A stretch of DNA of 64,000 nucleotides from NCBI GenBank assembly GCA_022836615.1, contig MU405308.1, forward strand, positions 82,800-146,799. Reading direction: 5' to 3'. This DNA is from Annulohypoxylon bovei var. microspora. Lineage: Eukaryota; Ascomycota; Sordariomycetes; Xylariales; Hypoxylaceae. Of the stretch, positions 1 through 11,389 are shown in pieces (positions within the stretch are counted from its first letter, which is position 1; each line of letters begins with the position of its first letter). A model generated the notes under the pieces. It ran no database searches and had not been told where the DNA came from. It saw only the letters and a program-made list of their open reading frames with translations. Made by a program: the position numbers and the translations under genes.

Positions 1-1567
1 CGGCGACCGCGAGCAGCAGCTGCAAGCCGTGGCACCTCCGCCATTTCGGATTATTACGGGGGTCGCTGTTGGTCGATCCTGCTGCCGTGTAAACGCGATT
101 CACCGCCTCGACGCGGCCTGCGCGTGGGATGACCTGTCCGCGGTGGGATGACGAGAGCCAGAAACGTGGGAAAGTTTACGAGAGACCGGATCATCATGCG
201 AGCAGGTACCTATGACAAAGATCGACGACTCCAAAATAGACATTGTATAATACGGAGAAGAGCGGGAGAGCGGGAGAGCGGTGGAGCGAGAGTGAGAGTG
301 TGAGTGTGAGTGTGAGTGTAGGTGTAAGTAGGAGAGCGGGGGAGCGAGAGAGCAGGAGAGCGAGAATGTCAGAGCGTGAGTGTCAGAGTGTGAGTGTCAG
401 AGTGTGAGTGAGAGAATGGGAGAGTGGGAGAACCGGGGGAGTGGAGGCTGATGAGTCGGGACCGGTGAGCAGCTCTGTGAGCAACCTCGACCGAACATCC
501 TGCGACATCTTGTCGTCATCGTAAGTCGGTCGGTCGGCGGCAGCGGCGCGTCACGTCAGCCTTGCTAAGAGAACCTGGAGGTGGCCCCTGGACCTCGCAT
601 CGTCGAACAAGCTCGCACCGCGTCGACGCCCAGGACGAGCTCTGCAAGGCATCGCCCGCGGCACGGCCGGCCAGGCTTCACGAAGGAGACCTCCCGCGGG
701 GGGTCGAGGGCAGAAGCGTTTCACTCGTCTCCACCGCAGCTACGGTGGTACATACTAGCAGGTGCCTACGTCGGCGGAGCGACCCGCGGAGACGAGTCCT
801 CTTTCGGTCAGAAGAAGAGATTGGTGCGACGGCACAAGGCAGAAACGTCGACCGCCCGACCAGGACGTACCCCAGCGACGCAGGACGCGGCTCAAGAAGA
901 GCGGGCAGAGAGCATCGCTTACGATCAGCTCACCGATCCACCCGGGCAGCCCTACGAGGCGAGGACGAGGCGAAGACTGCATGATCTGTCACCGTCTCAG
1001 ACCGCATCCTAGATCCGACGGAACGCCACGCAGCGCACGCGCTCCCCGTGATCCAAAGCCGCCTGCGAAATCTAGTAAGCACCCTAAGTCTGGCGGTAGG
1101 TCCGCCCGCTCTGCTGAGAAGTCCCGCCGTGTGTCACCATCATCATCAGGGTTACAAAAATAGACAAAAATAGATCGCGAGAGAAGCCTGTCAGACTTCG
1201 AGAAGACCTGCCGCGTCGAGCGCCTCGACGCTCTCGTCCCACCCCGGCAAAGGCAGCGCGCATACGTAGCGCACGCAGCGTCGGCGGCCGAGCGCGTGCT
1301 CGAGCAGACCTCGACATATAAGACGTCCGACTTCCAGACCCCGGTGGCAACTCGACCAGACATCCCGCAGCAATCACAACCAACCGCAACCAGCCGCAGC
1401 TAATCGCAGCTAATCGCAACTGATCACGACTGATCACGACTGATCGCAACTAATCGCAACTCTCGCAGACACTAGTCACCTCCGTCCTCGCCGCACCTCG
1501 ACATCATCCGCGGAGCACTCGCCCCCTCGCGAGAATCGTCGCCCAGAAAGACACCTCCCCACCCAAG
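1..1567. other. Upstream intergenic region, no supported gene
   Basis: No reading frame here has an ATG start together with a recognisable domain. Positions about 255-430 are a purine-rich degenerate minisatellite built from GAGAGCGG and GAGTGT words. Positions about 1370-1460 hold short repeats of the type ATCGCAACTA. The part just before 1568 presumably contains the promoter and 5' UTR of the oxidase gene. Confidence 0.6.
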
Positions 1568-1702
1568 ATGCCGCTCACCCTCTGGAGAGACATCTCGCCG
1601 GTAGGCCAGCCGCTTCGGAGGCCTACCAGCAAGTCCCCGCACGTGCTAGTGATCGGCGGCGGCGTCACCGGTCTGATATCGTGAGTCGAGATCCCGATCC
1701 AC

Positions 1703-1773
<71 letters not shown>

Positions 1774-3198
1774 AAGATAAGCTAACCCTGCCGTTCCAAG
1801 GGCGTGGGTCCTCCTGGACCGCGGCTACCGCGTCACGGTCGTCAGCAGCGCGTGGGCGAACGACGAGCGGCGCCTGACGTCCCAGATCGCCGGCGCCCTG
1901 TGGGAGTTCCCGCCCGCCGTCTGCGGCCAGCACACGGACAAGATCTCCCTGGCGCACTCCAAGCACTGGTCCATGACGGCGTACCACATCTGGGACGGGA
2001 TCGCGTCGATCCCCGCGCTGAGCGAGGCGTCGGGGGTGCGCATGATGCCGTCGGACTTCTTCTTCCCCGACCCGGTAGACAGCGACGAGGCCCAGGTCGA
2101 GAAGATGACCGAGATCATGGCCAGCGGCGTGAGGGGGTTCTACCGGGGCGCCGACATCATCGACGAGAGGGGGGTCGACCCGTCGTACGGCGCCGTGGAC
2201 GCGTACGAGCTGCTGGCCCCGGTCATCGACACCGACAAGGCCATGGGGTGGCTGACCGAGCTCGTCGAGAGCAAGGGCGCCGAGCTCGTCACGGAGACCG
2301 TCCGCGACGACCTGGTCGAGGTCGAGGACTCGCTGAGGGCCCGGTTCGAGGCCGACGTCATAATCAACTGCACCGGCCTGCAAGCCCAAGAGCTCGCCGG
2401 CGACGAGAGCGTCTACCCGATCAGGGGCGGGCTCATCCGAGTCATCAACGACGGGTCGGACTTCCCGAAGGTGGACGCCGCCCTGACCATCACGGCAGAC
2501 GCCGCCCACTCTTCCAACGAGATCATCTTCCTCGTCCCCAGAAATGACAACATCTTGCGTAAGCATCTCGCCGCCACTCCCCTCATCCTTCCACGCTCGT
2601 ACGAGCGGGCCATCCTAATACGTCAAGTCATCTCATCTGACGAGATCGAATTTTCATACTCCTTCCTAATCCGATACGAATCACCGAAAGTGAAAAGAAA
2701 AAACGAAAAAATAAATTGAAAAAAATAAATTAAAAAAATGGAGAAATGCAAAAACAAAAATGGAGAAAATCTCTAAAACATATTTCGGAGTCGCTAACTT
2801 CTTGATTCGTAGTGATCGGCGGTATAACGGAGCCTCACGAGTGGGATCTAGACCTTACCCTAGATTCCCCCATCATCCGCAGGATGAGAGAGAGGTGCGA
2901 GAAATTCCTACCGGGCCTGGAGAACGCGCGGGTCGACCCCGACTACCCGTTCGCGCAGGGTCTCCGTCCCTTCAGAGGCCAGAACGTGAGATGCGAGCGC
3001 GAGCTTCGCAGGACGGGCAGCCGCATCGTCCACTCCTACGGGCACGGCGGCGCCGGCTGGAGCCTGTCCTTCGGCTGCGCTCAAGACGTGGCGATGCTGG
3101 TGGACGAGGCCCTCGAAGGCATCCCGGCCAGGCCAATGAGCGAGACGGTGTTCGAACGAAAAGCGGCGGGATTTCAGAGGCACCCAATAAAAAATTGA
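1568..3198 (+). CDS. D-amino-acid oxidase (FAD-dependent), 3 exons
   Basis: Predicted exons are 1568-1680, 1801-2558 and 2813-3198 (418 aa). All three junctions keep the frame and use GT..AG; intron 1 has a CTAAC branch site. The protein would oxidatively deaminate D-amino acids to 2-oxo acids, ammonia and hydrogen peroxide. Evidence: the N-terminal dinucleotide fold VIGGGVTG (residues 28-35), a long middle region typical of DAO, the stretch PRNDNIL followed by IGG and PHEW, and the C-terminal DAO signature YGHGGAGWSLSFGCA starting near residue 366. An arginine-rich GLRPFRGQNVR segment precedes it, where the substrate carboxylate-binding Arg lies in the family. Length is a little above the usual 340-390 aa. 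The C terminus reads HPIKN, so no canonical peroxisomal SKL signal is visible, although many fungal DAOs have one. Intron 2 (254 bp) is long for this window. D-aspartate oxidase-like specificity cannot be excluded. Confidence 0.88.
1705..1768 (+). repeat. (AG)32 microsatellite inside intron 1 of the oxidase gene
   Basis: An uninterrupted run of 32 AG dinucleotides fills more than half of the 120-bp intron (1681-1800). The donor GTGAGT and the branch/acceptor part (GCTAACC..CCAAG) lie outside it. Its length is likely polymorphic between strains and could alter splicing. Confidence 0.95.
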
Positions 3199-3790
3199 GC
3201 GGGTACCTACCTAGGTACGGAGCCGGAGCCAGGTACTTGATCTGCCAACTGCTTTTCTCTCTGCGCTTCTATGTCAATCAATTTCTATGTCAATCAATTC
3301 CATCGGTAGCGGGGTACGGAGAACGGGCATCTCTCGGCGCATATTCCATAGATAGGGGGCTGCTATTTTTTCTCTCCTTCGCCTATAGCTACGGTATAGA
3401 TGAAGTAATATGACTAGATCTTACTAAAAGATGAAATCTGCGAGTGACGGCGACGGCTGCGAGCGAGCAGATCTAGCGGTGACTAGACACTAATCTGACC
3501 ACCATCTCGACCGGAGACGAATGAGAGCGAGGAATAACGACAGGTATATCTCGGAAAGGGCATGACTAATATGAGCAATACTAGGTAGTCGACCTGGCCA
3601 TAACGGCGACATCGCTGGGATGAGCAGGGCGGGTAGGACGGGGTACCTCAGGGATAAATACCTATGTAGGTAAGTAAGGCTGATAAACCCCTCCCCTCCC
3701 CTCTGTCTGTCCCTTCCCCTCTGTCCCCTCTGCCGCAAATATGAAAGCGAGCAACCTCATCTGCTTGCGCACATACATACCTGCTGTGTA

Positions 3791-3910
3791 GGTAGGTAGG
3801 TATGTAAACAGGTAGGTAGGTATGTAAACAGGTAGGTACCTATGTAAACAGGTAGGTACCTATGTAAACAGGTAGGTACCTATGTAAACAGGTAGGTACC
3901 TATGTAAGTA
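3791..3910 (+). repeat. Tandem repeat, 6 copies of a 20-bp unit
   Basis: The unit is GGTAGGTACCTATGTAAACA. The first two copies carry GG in place of the second CC. The unit embeds the TAGGTACCTA palindrome found throughout the intergenic DNA. Confidence 0.95.
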
Positions 3911-4186
3911 GGTAGGTAGGTAGCGTAGGCATATTACGCATACGGCGAGGCTGCCAAGGGTCTTTGCGCCCGAGGAGATACATAATAGCAGAAGAGGTAC
4001 CTGCATCGCAGCGTGCACGGGAGGATACATACTCTCGCGACGATCTGATCGTCTTACTGCAGGAAAGGGACCAGGGACGAAATTGGAGACACGTGTCTAG
4101 CGAGCACAACTTCACGTCCAAGCGAGCTCACAAATCAAGCACGGATCGAGATACCCACATACCATCTCACGGTTCTCTCTCTCTCT

Positions 4187-4188
<2 letters not shown>

Positions 4189-4218
<30 letters not shown>
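4189..4218 (+). repeat. (GT)15 microsatellite
   Basis: Uninterrupted GT dinucleotides, preceded by a short CT run. Confidence 0.95.
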
Positions 4219-4220
<2 letters not shown>

Positions 4221-6810
4221 TTCTGTCTTCCTGTCTTCCCATCTTATTCTAGATAGGAAAGGAAAGCATTCACCGTCTAAGCGGCTCACGTATATGGTCT
4301 ATGGTTAAGAGGGGATAATGTGAGCAGTGAGCAGTGAGCAGTGGCAGTGATAGCTTTGGAAGTTGTTTCGCTTTCGGGAACACCTAAGTAAGCTTTGAGG
4401 ATATTGACGAAGGTAGTAAGATGGTTTGACTCACTCGAGGTAAGCTTTGCGGTGAGTGTGACGTTTTCTTCTTCTTTTTTTTCTCCTTCGAAATTTGCGA
4501 CATTTGCGCTCACATGAACCACTTGACAATTGCCGAGAGAAGCAAAGAAAAGCAAAATTACCAAGCTGCTAATTTGCGAAGACTTTCCAAAGCGGTCTTA
4601 CGAACTAGAACGAAATAGTCTAGAACCGCTTATAACCATCGATTTCACTTTCATCCAATTGGTTTAGACATATGGTCTCGAAAAGTGTCTTAGTAACGCC
4701 ACGAAAAAAGTAAAAAAAAAGTAAAAAAAAAAGGGTTTAAAGATTCTTTAAATAATAGGTTATCCCATCAAGGTTAAGTAAAGCGATACTCTGTCATCTA
4801 TGTCTTGTGCTTATATCTCGCGCCTAAATTAAGATATAAGATATGCTTTCATGCTTCTCTGTGGCATCGTGGGTTTTAGCTTGTTCACTTAACAACTTTC
4901 TACCTACCTACCTAGGCACCTACGTATGTAGCACGATTGAAAGATCATGCCATGCCTAAACGAATCTGGTAAGAGAGTTACCTCGACAGCTGATTACTTA
5001 GTCGATTACCTAGGTAGTTGACTAGGTAGGTAGTGTTGCTAAAGCACGATAGACCCGTGACTCTTGGATTGTGGATAGGTAGTATGTAGGTAGATAGTTG
5101 TTTGGAAGGTGTCCCGTCAGAAGCAATGGAGCGAGACTGGGACCGTGAAGACGAAAGACGAGATGAGACCGGCACGGACTCCGGATGTTAGTCCCCGCTG
5201 CTAAAGCCGCTAAGAGCGAGATTAAAAATAGCGAATTACTATCCCTTAAGCAGCGGGGTACCTCTAATACTAGGGCTACTTTGATAACTAAACTTGATCC
5301 GTCGTAGCTCATCCTACACTGGCATTCGAATGATTCTGCCGGAGGTTAGCTAGGACCTGTCACCGCCTACTTTACGTACCTAGGTCCTAGGTATGTATAC
5401 GTGCATGCATAGGTACACACATGTAGCCATACCGCCCAATCACCTTAGATTGTTTGAGCTTCTACCTACATACGCAGGTTTTATATTTGAGAAATCCATG
5501 GAACAAACATATCAGGATCTGAATTGAGACGGACTACCACTTAATTTCCTCGTCGCCTAGATCATCCTGCTCCGTCCAGCCCATCCCAGCCCGGAGCAGT
5601 CGGAGATTCGAAGGGAACCCCTCTTACCGCGAGTAACCCCAGCTTCACGTACATAAATGAGCTTCGAAGAGACCGTGGGATCCTAGGCATCAGGTTGGCG
5701 ACTTGCATGTGTTTGAAGTCATCGTGAAAGTATACACATCCATACATACCTAGTTACATCTAGGTAATGCTAGATAAATCTGTTAGACATCACAATGATC
5801 ACATACGATACCTGACTAGGTACTTTAACTCGACGGCTTCAGATAAATAATTTTAGATAAATAACCTCCAGTAAATACCTAAACAACTTCAAATAACTTC
5901 AATACTCCAATTGGACCTTACCTACCTACCTACCTACCTATCTACCTACCTGGGTAGACGAATTGATGCAAAAGTACGTTAGCCGACCACACAGGGACAC
6001 ACAATGCACATAGTTCAATAGGTACCTACCCACTGGACCTATCCATTCCAACAGCTGCGTACCTACCAAGGCAGCTAGGGAGGTGAGTAAACGTTAATAG
6101 GTTACTAGAGTTAGAGAGCTCCGAGCTAAAGCTGCTAGAGCTACGGAGACGACTCCACTAAAACCACCTACACCGGTTAGCCCTGGCTGCCCTGCTAGCC
6201 CTAGAAAGACCCCTAAGCTTGGCCTACCTAGTACCTAGGGCGATTAAAAAGGGCGATCCGTCGAGGACAATAGCGCGGTTACCGAACAAACCTTAGAACC
6301 CTTATATCTTTCTCCACAGGCTGCACGGGCAGTCTCCAGTCTCCAGTCTCCACCACCCAGCAACGACCATCCTCTTACTCCTCGACCTCTCAACCCCCAG
6401 CTCTCAACCCCGTATATTCAAATACGCATCGCGTGCCACATAACACATATCTCAATCCAACATCTACCACGACCTATTCTAAATAGACAAGATGAGATTC
6501 GCACTACCTCTCGCCAACATGACTGGTTCTCTGGGCTTGCTGTGATCACGCGTCTTCCGGACCGGACGACATCCATAACTCATCCTCTCCCACCCGCAAC
6601 ACGCTCCAGCACCACCCCACCTCGACGCAGACACCGCCGGCGCCGATTCTCATACTTGGCACGCCCAAAATCACCACCCTGCTCACGCACGAGAGATCCG
6701 GCCGGAAACACCTGGGCCAATCGCAAGATCCCACCTCACCCGCGACGCACCACGCACCACGCACCACGCACGTCGCACAAGTCCAAGGCGCGCCGTGAGG
6801 GACGGGGAAG

Positions 6811-7590
6811 ATGCCGTCCGGGAAACGTCAGATCCGCGAGGGGGACCGCGCACCCTCGCAGGACCGCAGAGCCGCGACGCGCGGCGACGAGGAACGGCAC
6901 CGCCCGCCGCACACGATCATCGTCGAGACGGGGTCTCCCGAAGCAGCGCTCAGAGAGGCGTACGCCTCCGCCAAGGACGTCGCCGCCGAGCGACCCTCGC
7001 CTCCCGCCGGCGCCCCGCCCGCCAACTTCGCCACGGTAGCCCCCGGCCTGTACCGCAGCGGCTACCCCCAGGCGCCGGACTACCCGTTCATGCGCACCCT
7101 CAACCTCAAGACCATCGTCACCCTGGTCGGCAAGGAGCTCCCCGACGGCTACCGCCAGTTCCTCCGAGGCAGCCGCATCAAGCACGTGACCTTCGACATG
7201 GCCGGCACGAAGAAGGCCGACATCCCGGCGAAGACCATGCGGGCCATCCTCGCGGTCGTCGGCGACCGGAAGAACTACCCCCTGCTCGTCCACTGCAACC
7301 AGGGGAAGCACAGGACCGGATGCGTCGTCGCCATCCTCCGGAAGGCCGGCGAGTGGGACACCGCCAGCATCGTCCGCGAGTACGCCAAGTTCGCCGAGCC
7401 CAAGGTCAGGGAGACGGACGTGAGATACATCACCGACTTCAGCCTGTCCGACCTCAGGATCGCCGCGCCGAAGCCGAGCCGCGCGCCGCTCATCCAGAAC
7501 ACGTTCTACGGCATGGTGATGCTGGCCTCCTTCACCCTGTCGGTCTGGATGTACTCCGGCACCAGGCTCCTGATGCTCACCACGGCCTGA
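6811..7590 (+). CDS. Siw14/Oca-family phosphatase with C-terminal membrane anchor
   Basis: Single-exon gene of 259 aa starting at an ATG. The Y_phosphatase2 core is clear: NFATVAPGLYRSGYPQ (about 70-85), LNLKTIVTLV, and the P-loop HCNQGKHRTGC with catalytic Cys162 and Arg168. The basic residues in the P-loop are those associated in yeast Siw14 with hydrolysis of inositol pyrophosphates, so the likely substrates are 5-PP-InsPs rather than phosphotyrosine. The first about 65 residues are charged and low in complexity. A hydrophobic segment near the end (about 236-255) suggests tail anchoring to a membrane, which yeast Siw14 lacks. It could instead be an Oca1/Oca6-type member, but those often have degenerate P-loops and this one is intact. 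Long frames on the opposite strand are antisense shadows caused by GC-rich codons. Confidence 0.88.
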   Translation: MPSGKRQIREGDRAPSQDRRAATRGDEERHRPPHTIIVETGSPEAALREAYASAKDVAAERPSPPAGAPPANFATVAPGLYRSGYPQAPDYPFMRTLNLKTIVTLVGKELPDGYRQFLRGSRIKHVTFDMAGTKKADIPAKTMRAILAVVGDRKNYPLLVHCNQGKHRTGCVVAILRKAGEWDTASIVREYAKFAEPKVRETDVRYITDFSLSDLRIAAPKPSRAPLIQNTFYGMVMLASFTLSVWMYSGTRLLMLTTA

Positions 7591-8404
7591 TCCGGGACGA
7601 CGACGCCACACGACGACATACAACGCTATACGACACCATCATAACGACGGCCGAAGGGAGATGGTCTGGAGATGGTCTAGAGACTGGAGTAAATTTCCCA
7701 TTCAGCACGTCTAATAAATTTGGAGCACAGAGCAGAGGCACAGAGTACAGGCACAGAGTACAGGCAGAGTACAGGCATAGAGTACAGGCACAGAGCACGG
7801 AACACGGAGCATGGAACATGGAGCACGGCGCGTGGAGCATATCCTGCGCATCGATCGCACCCTATCGCCTCGGAAGAGGGGCAGGACGAGGACGAGGACG
7901 GGAGTCGGGAGTCGGGAGTCACGTCGCATGTAGCATCGAGAACGAATCGGACGTATCTCAAGAGGCGCACAGGAAAAGTAGATCCGCAAGAGCAGTCGGT
8001 TTAGGGGACCATTCAAGTGCTGAGGAGTCTCCCGGCGTTTATCACGGATCGGCTTCGACGGATGAGACCGTCGTATTTTTCTTTCCGTTCGCATAATTCT
8101 TCGACAATCAATAATCAACAATCAATAATCGACAATCAACAACACGTACGTACGCATCGGAGTGGAACGATGGTAGAATTTGAGAAGCTTGAGGATCGTA
8201 TTCGGGGATCGTATTCAGGGATCGTATTGTTCGGAGATCGGAGTGGTAGATCAGAGTCTCTCGAAATAACTCAATCTGACGAGAGCTCGCGGACATTCGC
8301 GAATCTACAACTTCATGACGTGACGTGACGTGACGTGCCCGTGAACTTCGTACGTAGCATGTATTCTATAGTGTCACGATGTTACGTGGTGCTAACGACC
8401 TGAT
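7591..8404. other. Convergent intergenic region with degenerate minisatellite
   Basis: This is the space between the phosphatase (+) and the small protein gene (-), so it contains both 3' ends. Positions about 7735-7850 are a degenerate repeat of ACAGAGTACAGGC that grades into GGAACATGGAGCACGG words. No gene is supported. Confidence 0.6.
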
Positions 8405-8776
8405 CTACTCAGCCCAGCGAGGGTTATTCTTCCTCTCCTCCTTCTCCCTCTCCCGATCGCCACTGACGTACACCCAGCCGGCGGCGACCGCGCTGACGAC
8501 GCCTACGCCGAGGGCGGCTCCCCTCACGACGCCTCTGGCGGAGAAGCGGCTCGCGAAGGTGCTCTGCCGCCTCCTCATAGCTAACAGGGCATACGTACCG
8601 CTAGCCGCGGCGGTCATGCCGGCGCTATCTATCTTGAAGCCCTGCAGGTTCGCGTAGCTGGAGAAGAGCAGGACGGGCACGAAGAGCATAGGCCGGACCT
8701 GGAACGGACGAGAGTGCAAGGCCGTCAGCAGGGTCGCGAGACCCGTAGGGGCTAAGGAGGAGTCTACCGCGCGCAT
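8405..8776 (-). CDS. Small conserved-looking protein with two membrane segments
   Basis: An ATG-initiated frame of 123 aa on the minus strand. It starts MRAVDSSLAPTGLATLL, then has a hydrophobic stretch (about residues 30-50, LFVPVLLFSSYANLQGF), a small-residue segment with a basic RRRQSTFASRF part, and a second hydrophobic helix (about 84-105). It ends in a highly charged tail (REREKEERKNNPRW). This architecture is what I associate with a short, uncharacterised ascomycete protein, possibly of the mitochondrial membrane. That is recall of a general pattern, not a search result. Codon use is GC-rich like the neighbouring genes and no intron is needed. Function unknown. Confidence 0.65.
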   Translation of the reverse strand: MRAVDSSLAPTGLATLLTALHSRPFQVRPMLFVPVLLFSSYANLQGFKIDSAGMTAAASGTYALLAMRRRQSTFASRFSARGVVRGAALGVGVVSAVAAGWVYVSGDREREKEERKNNPRWAE

Positions 8777-10218
8777 CAGCTACCTACGTGCCCAAGGTAC
8801 TCGTCGGACTACAGGTCTACGGGTTCAGGGACGTGCCGGCCAGACGACACAGCGAGAGTTGCGAGAAGTGCAAAAATAGGTAATTGGAAGCAAAGCGCCT
8901 AGATAAGGTACTAGGGTAAGGTAGGGTAAGGTAGGGTAGGGGTAGGTAGGTAGGTAGGTAGGTAGTAAGGTAGACCAGGGTGGGTAGAGTGAATAGGATG
9001 GGTAGAGTAAGTAGGGTGGGTAGAGTGAGTAGGATAGAGGAGAAGAGGAGGATAGGGATACATACTTCCCCATGCCTCAACGCGTTCTCTGATAGATTTA
9101 GACGGTTCTGGTGGTGCCATGATCGAAGCGACGTTTGCAAGACTTGCTCATTCGGGCGCGCAGTCCCCAGATGCCGGATATTTGGAACGCGATTCCCTCT
9201 TCTCGATTTCCGATTCTTTCTTCCTCGCACCTTATACACGTAGGTCACGAGATGTAATGATTTGGATTCGTCAGACGGAAGAAAGAATCGTAGACGTATG
9301 GTCAATTGGAATAGCAGCACGAGAACCAACTGTTTTAAACGGTACTTGTACTATCAGCTCATGATCTTTTGAACCGTTGAAAATTCGAGTACGACATCAA
9401 GTTGAAAACGAATCTTGACAGGTCAATGACGATGAGGCTCAATCCGAGCTAGAAAATCCTTATTATTCTATTGGAAGAACAGGAAGAACTCGGATGCTGG
9501 TGTGGGGTAGGGCAATCGGGGCAATCGATGTATGTATGTACCTATGGATGTATGTACATATGTATCTACTATTGAACTGTACAAGCGTACATAGTTAGGT
9601 ACTATGTACATAGGTACCTAATCCACCTCGACGGACCTATCTATCTGCCTATCAGAGGCATAAGCCACAGTAAGCCCCAATTAGCTTGGCCTCGACCTGG
9701 ACTTTTTGAAGCCACTTTGCAAAGACGAGAATCTACTAGTTACCTAGGTATGTAAAATACTAGAACTTTGGAACGTACGAGATCGTCTTCTATCTTTCAG
9801 CCTCGGATCCTCAATCCGATATCAGTTTCCATCACTTCCGCTCATCGATCCAATCCGACCAGTCCTCTTATCGCGGTCGTCTTCAGAGGGCCCTTCTTCC
9901 GTTCATTCACCTATCATCGTCACTCGTCTAACGTCTCACGTCTAACGTAGAGCCTCGTACACCCACCTACCTACCTAGATACCCACCTACTTACCTACCT
10001 AGATACCTACCAAGATAACAAGATACCAAGATATCAACATACCAACATACCAACATACCGACATACCGACATACCAAGATAGATAATTCCCTACTTCGAT
10101 ACCCACCCGTACCTCGACACGAAGAGCTGAACACACGGGCTCGCGGACTCGGAGCGATAAGAATCATCCTCTACCTACACGCACGCACCCGCCATCCCGA
10201 GCACGGTCTCGAACGACC
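8777..10218. other. Intergenic region
   Basis: No supported gene. Contains repeats of GGTAGGGTAGAGTGAGTA (about 8910-9060), TACCTA motifs (8940-8965, 9950-10010) and a run of ATACCAACATACCGAC words (10016-10090). The last 100 bases precede the J-protein ATG and are probably its 5' UTR. Confidence 0.55.
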
Positions 10219-11389
10219 ATGCCTAGCGCGACATCGTCCGGCGTCGACGGCTCCTCGAGCGGGTCGGCGCGACCGCGGGAGCACAACCAGGGGAACCAGG
10301 AGCGGAAGTGCACGCCGGACCAGAAGGCCGCGGTCTCGCGGATCAGGCGGTGCAAGGCGACCGCCTTCTACGACATCCTGGGCCTCGAGGCCGTGAGGAC
10401 GACGTGCAGCGACGCCGACATCAAGAAGGCCTACCGCAAGCAGTCGCTGCTGACGCACCCGGACAAGAACGGCCACGAGCACGCCGACGAGGCCTTCAAG
10501 ATGGTGAGCCGCGCCTTCGGCATCCTGGGCGACAAGGAGAAGCGCGAGAAGTACGACCGCTCGGGAACCGACCCGGACAGCAGGTTCGAGAGCGCCAGAG
10601 CCCAGGCCGGCAACCCCTTCGGCGGCTTCGGCGGCGCGAGAGCAGGGGGGCCAGGCGCCGGCTTCGGCGGCGGAGGAGGCATGTGGGACGACGAGATCAG
10701 CCCGGAGGAGATGTTCCAGCGGTTCTTCGGGGCCGGCTTCGGCGGCCCGTTCGGAGGTGAGTCGGACGCCTCTTCCCCCATCTCCCCCCTCGCCCGTCGC
10801 GCGGAGAGGTAAAGACGTCCGCAGCAGCTGACACGCGCCAGGCTTCGACACGGGACCGCAGTTCGTCTTCAACATCGGCGGGAACAGGGGGTTTCGCGTG
10901 CACCAGATGGGCGGCGGGAACCCGAGGAGGAGGCCGCGAGAGGCCGAGGGCGAGCAGCGGCCGGCGACAGGCTGGGACACGCTCATCGGCCTGCTCCCGA
11001 TCCTCTTCCTCTTCATCTTCCCGCTGCTGTCGTCCGTCTTCTCGGGCGGAGGAGAACCGCAGGCGCCGTCGCCGTCCATGGTGTTCGACCTCCCGTCGCC
11101 GCCCCTGACGCACCACCGGACGACGCCGAGGCTCGACGTCGACTACTACGTCGACCCGGACGCCATCGTAGGCTGGAACGACTACAAGCTGCGGCAGCTG
11201 GACAGAGAAGCCGAGACGGGGTTCGTGCGAGCGCTGAGCCGCCGCTGCGACGCCGAGATGCGCACCAAGCGGGACCTGATCGACAAGGCCCAAGGCTGGT
11301 TCTTCGAGGATCCGGAGAAGATGAAGATCGCCGACCAGTTCGAGATGACGTCGTGCAAGCGCATGGACGCCCTAAACATCTCGCGGTAG
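10219..11389 (+). CDS. Membrane-anchored J-domain co-chaperone (DnaJB12/Hlj1-like), 2 exons
   Basis: Exons 10219-10756 and 10842-11389 join in frame (361 aa); the 85-bp intron has GTGAGT and a CCAG acceptor. It should stimulate an Hsp70 ATPase at the ER surface, in the class linked to ER-associated degradation. The J domain covers about residues 51-117 (FYDILGLE, YRKQSLLTHPDKNG with H80-P81-D82, and AFGILGDKEKREKYD). It is followed by a Gly/Phe-rich linker (GGFGG, about 130-190), a single strongly hydrophobic helix (about 227-248) and a C-terminal domain of the DUF1977 type with YVDPDAIV and CDAEMRTKRDL. The order J, G/F, TM, DUF1977 matches the DnaJB12/14 class rather than soluble type I DnaJ, since no zinc-finger CXXCXGXG motifs are present. 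Confidence 0.92.

Larger units (their letters stand above)
3199..6810. other. Intergenic region rich in TACCTA/TAGGTA motifs
   Basis: No gene is supportable over about 3.6 kb. The only longish frames lack an ATG or have no domain. The region holds many TACCTAGGTA-type words (for example near 3206, 4905, 5010, 5380, 5920), a 20-bp tandem repeat (3791-3910), a (GT)15 run (4189-4218), and C/A-rich sequence at 6540-6780 that is probably the promoter or 5' UTR of the phosphatase gene. Confidence 0.6.

Noticed and set aside
562..1163. Overlapping 130-140 codon frames near the left edge
   Set aside because: No ATG start in the right places, Arg/Ser-rich out-of-frame composition, no domain or splice logic.
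3791..3910. Regular repeat resembling a CRISPR array
   Set aside because: Pure tandem repeat without spacers, in a eukaryotic genome; the same holds for the other minisatellites (12162-12390, 22681-22760, 35115-35226).
4286..4564. 92-codon minus-strand frame resembling a secreted peptide
   Set aside because: It starts at TTG with no ATG before the hydrophobic segment, so the apparent signal peptide has no proper start; no other support.
6736..7623. 295-codon minus-strand frame across the Siw14-like gene
   Set aside because: Antisense shadow; the plus strand has the intact HCNQGKHRTGC motif and an ATG start.
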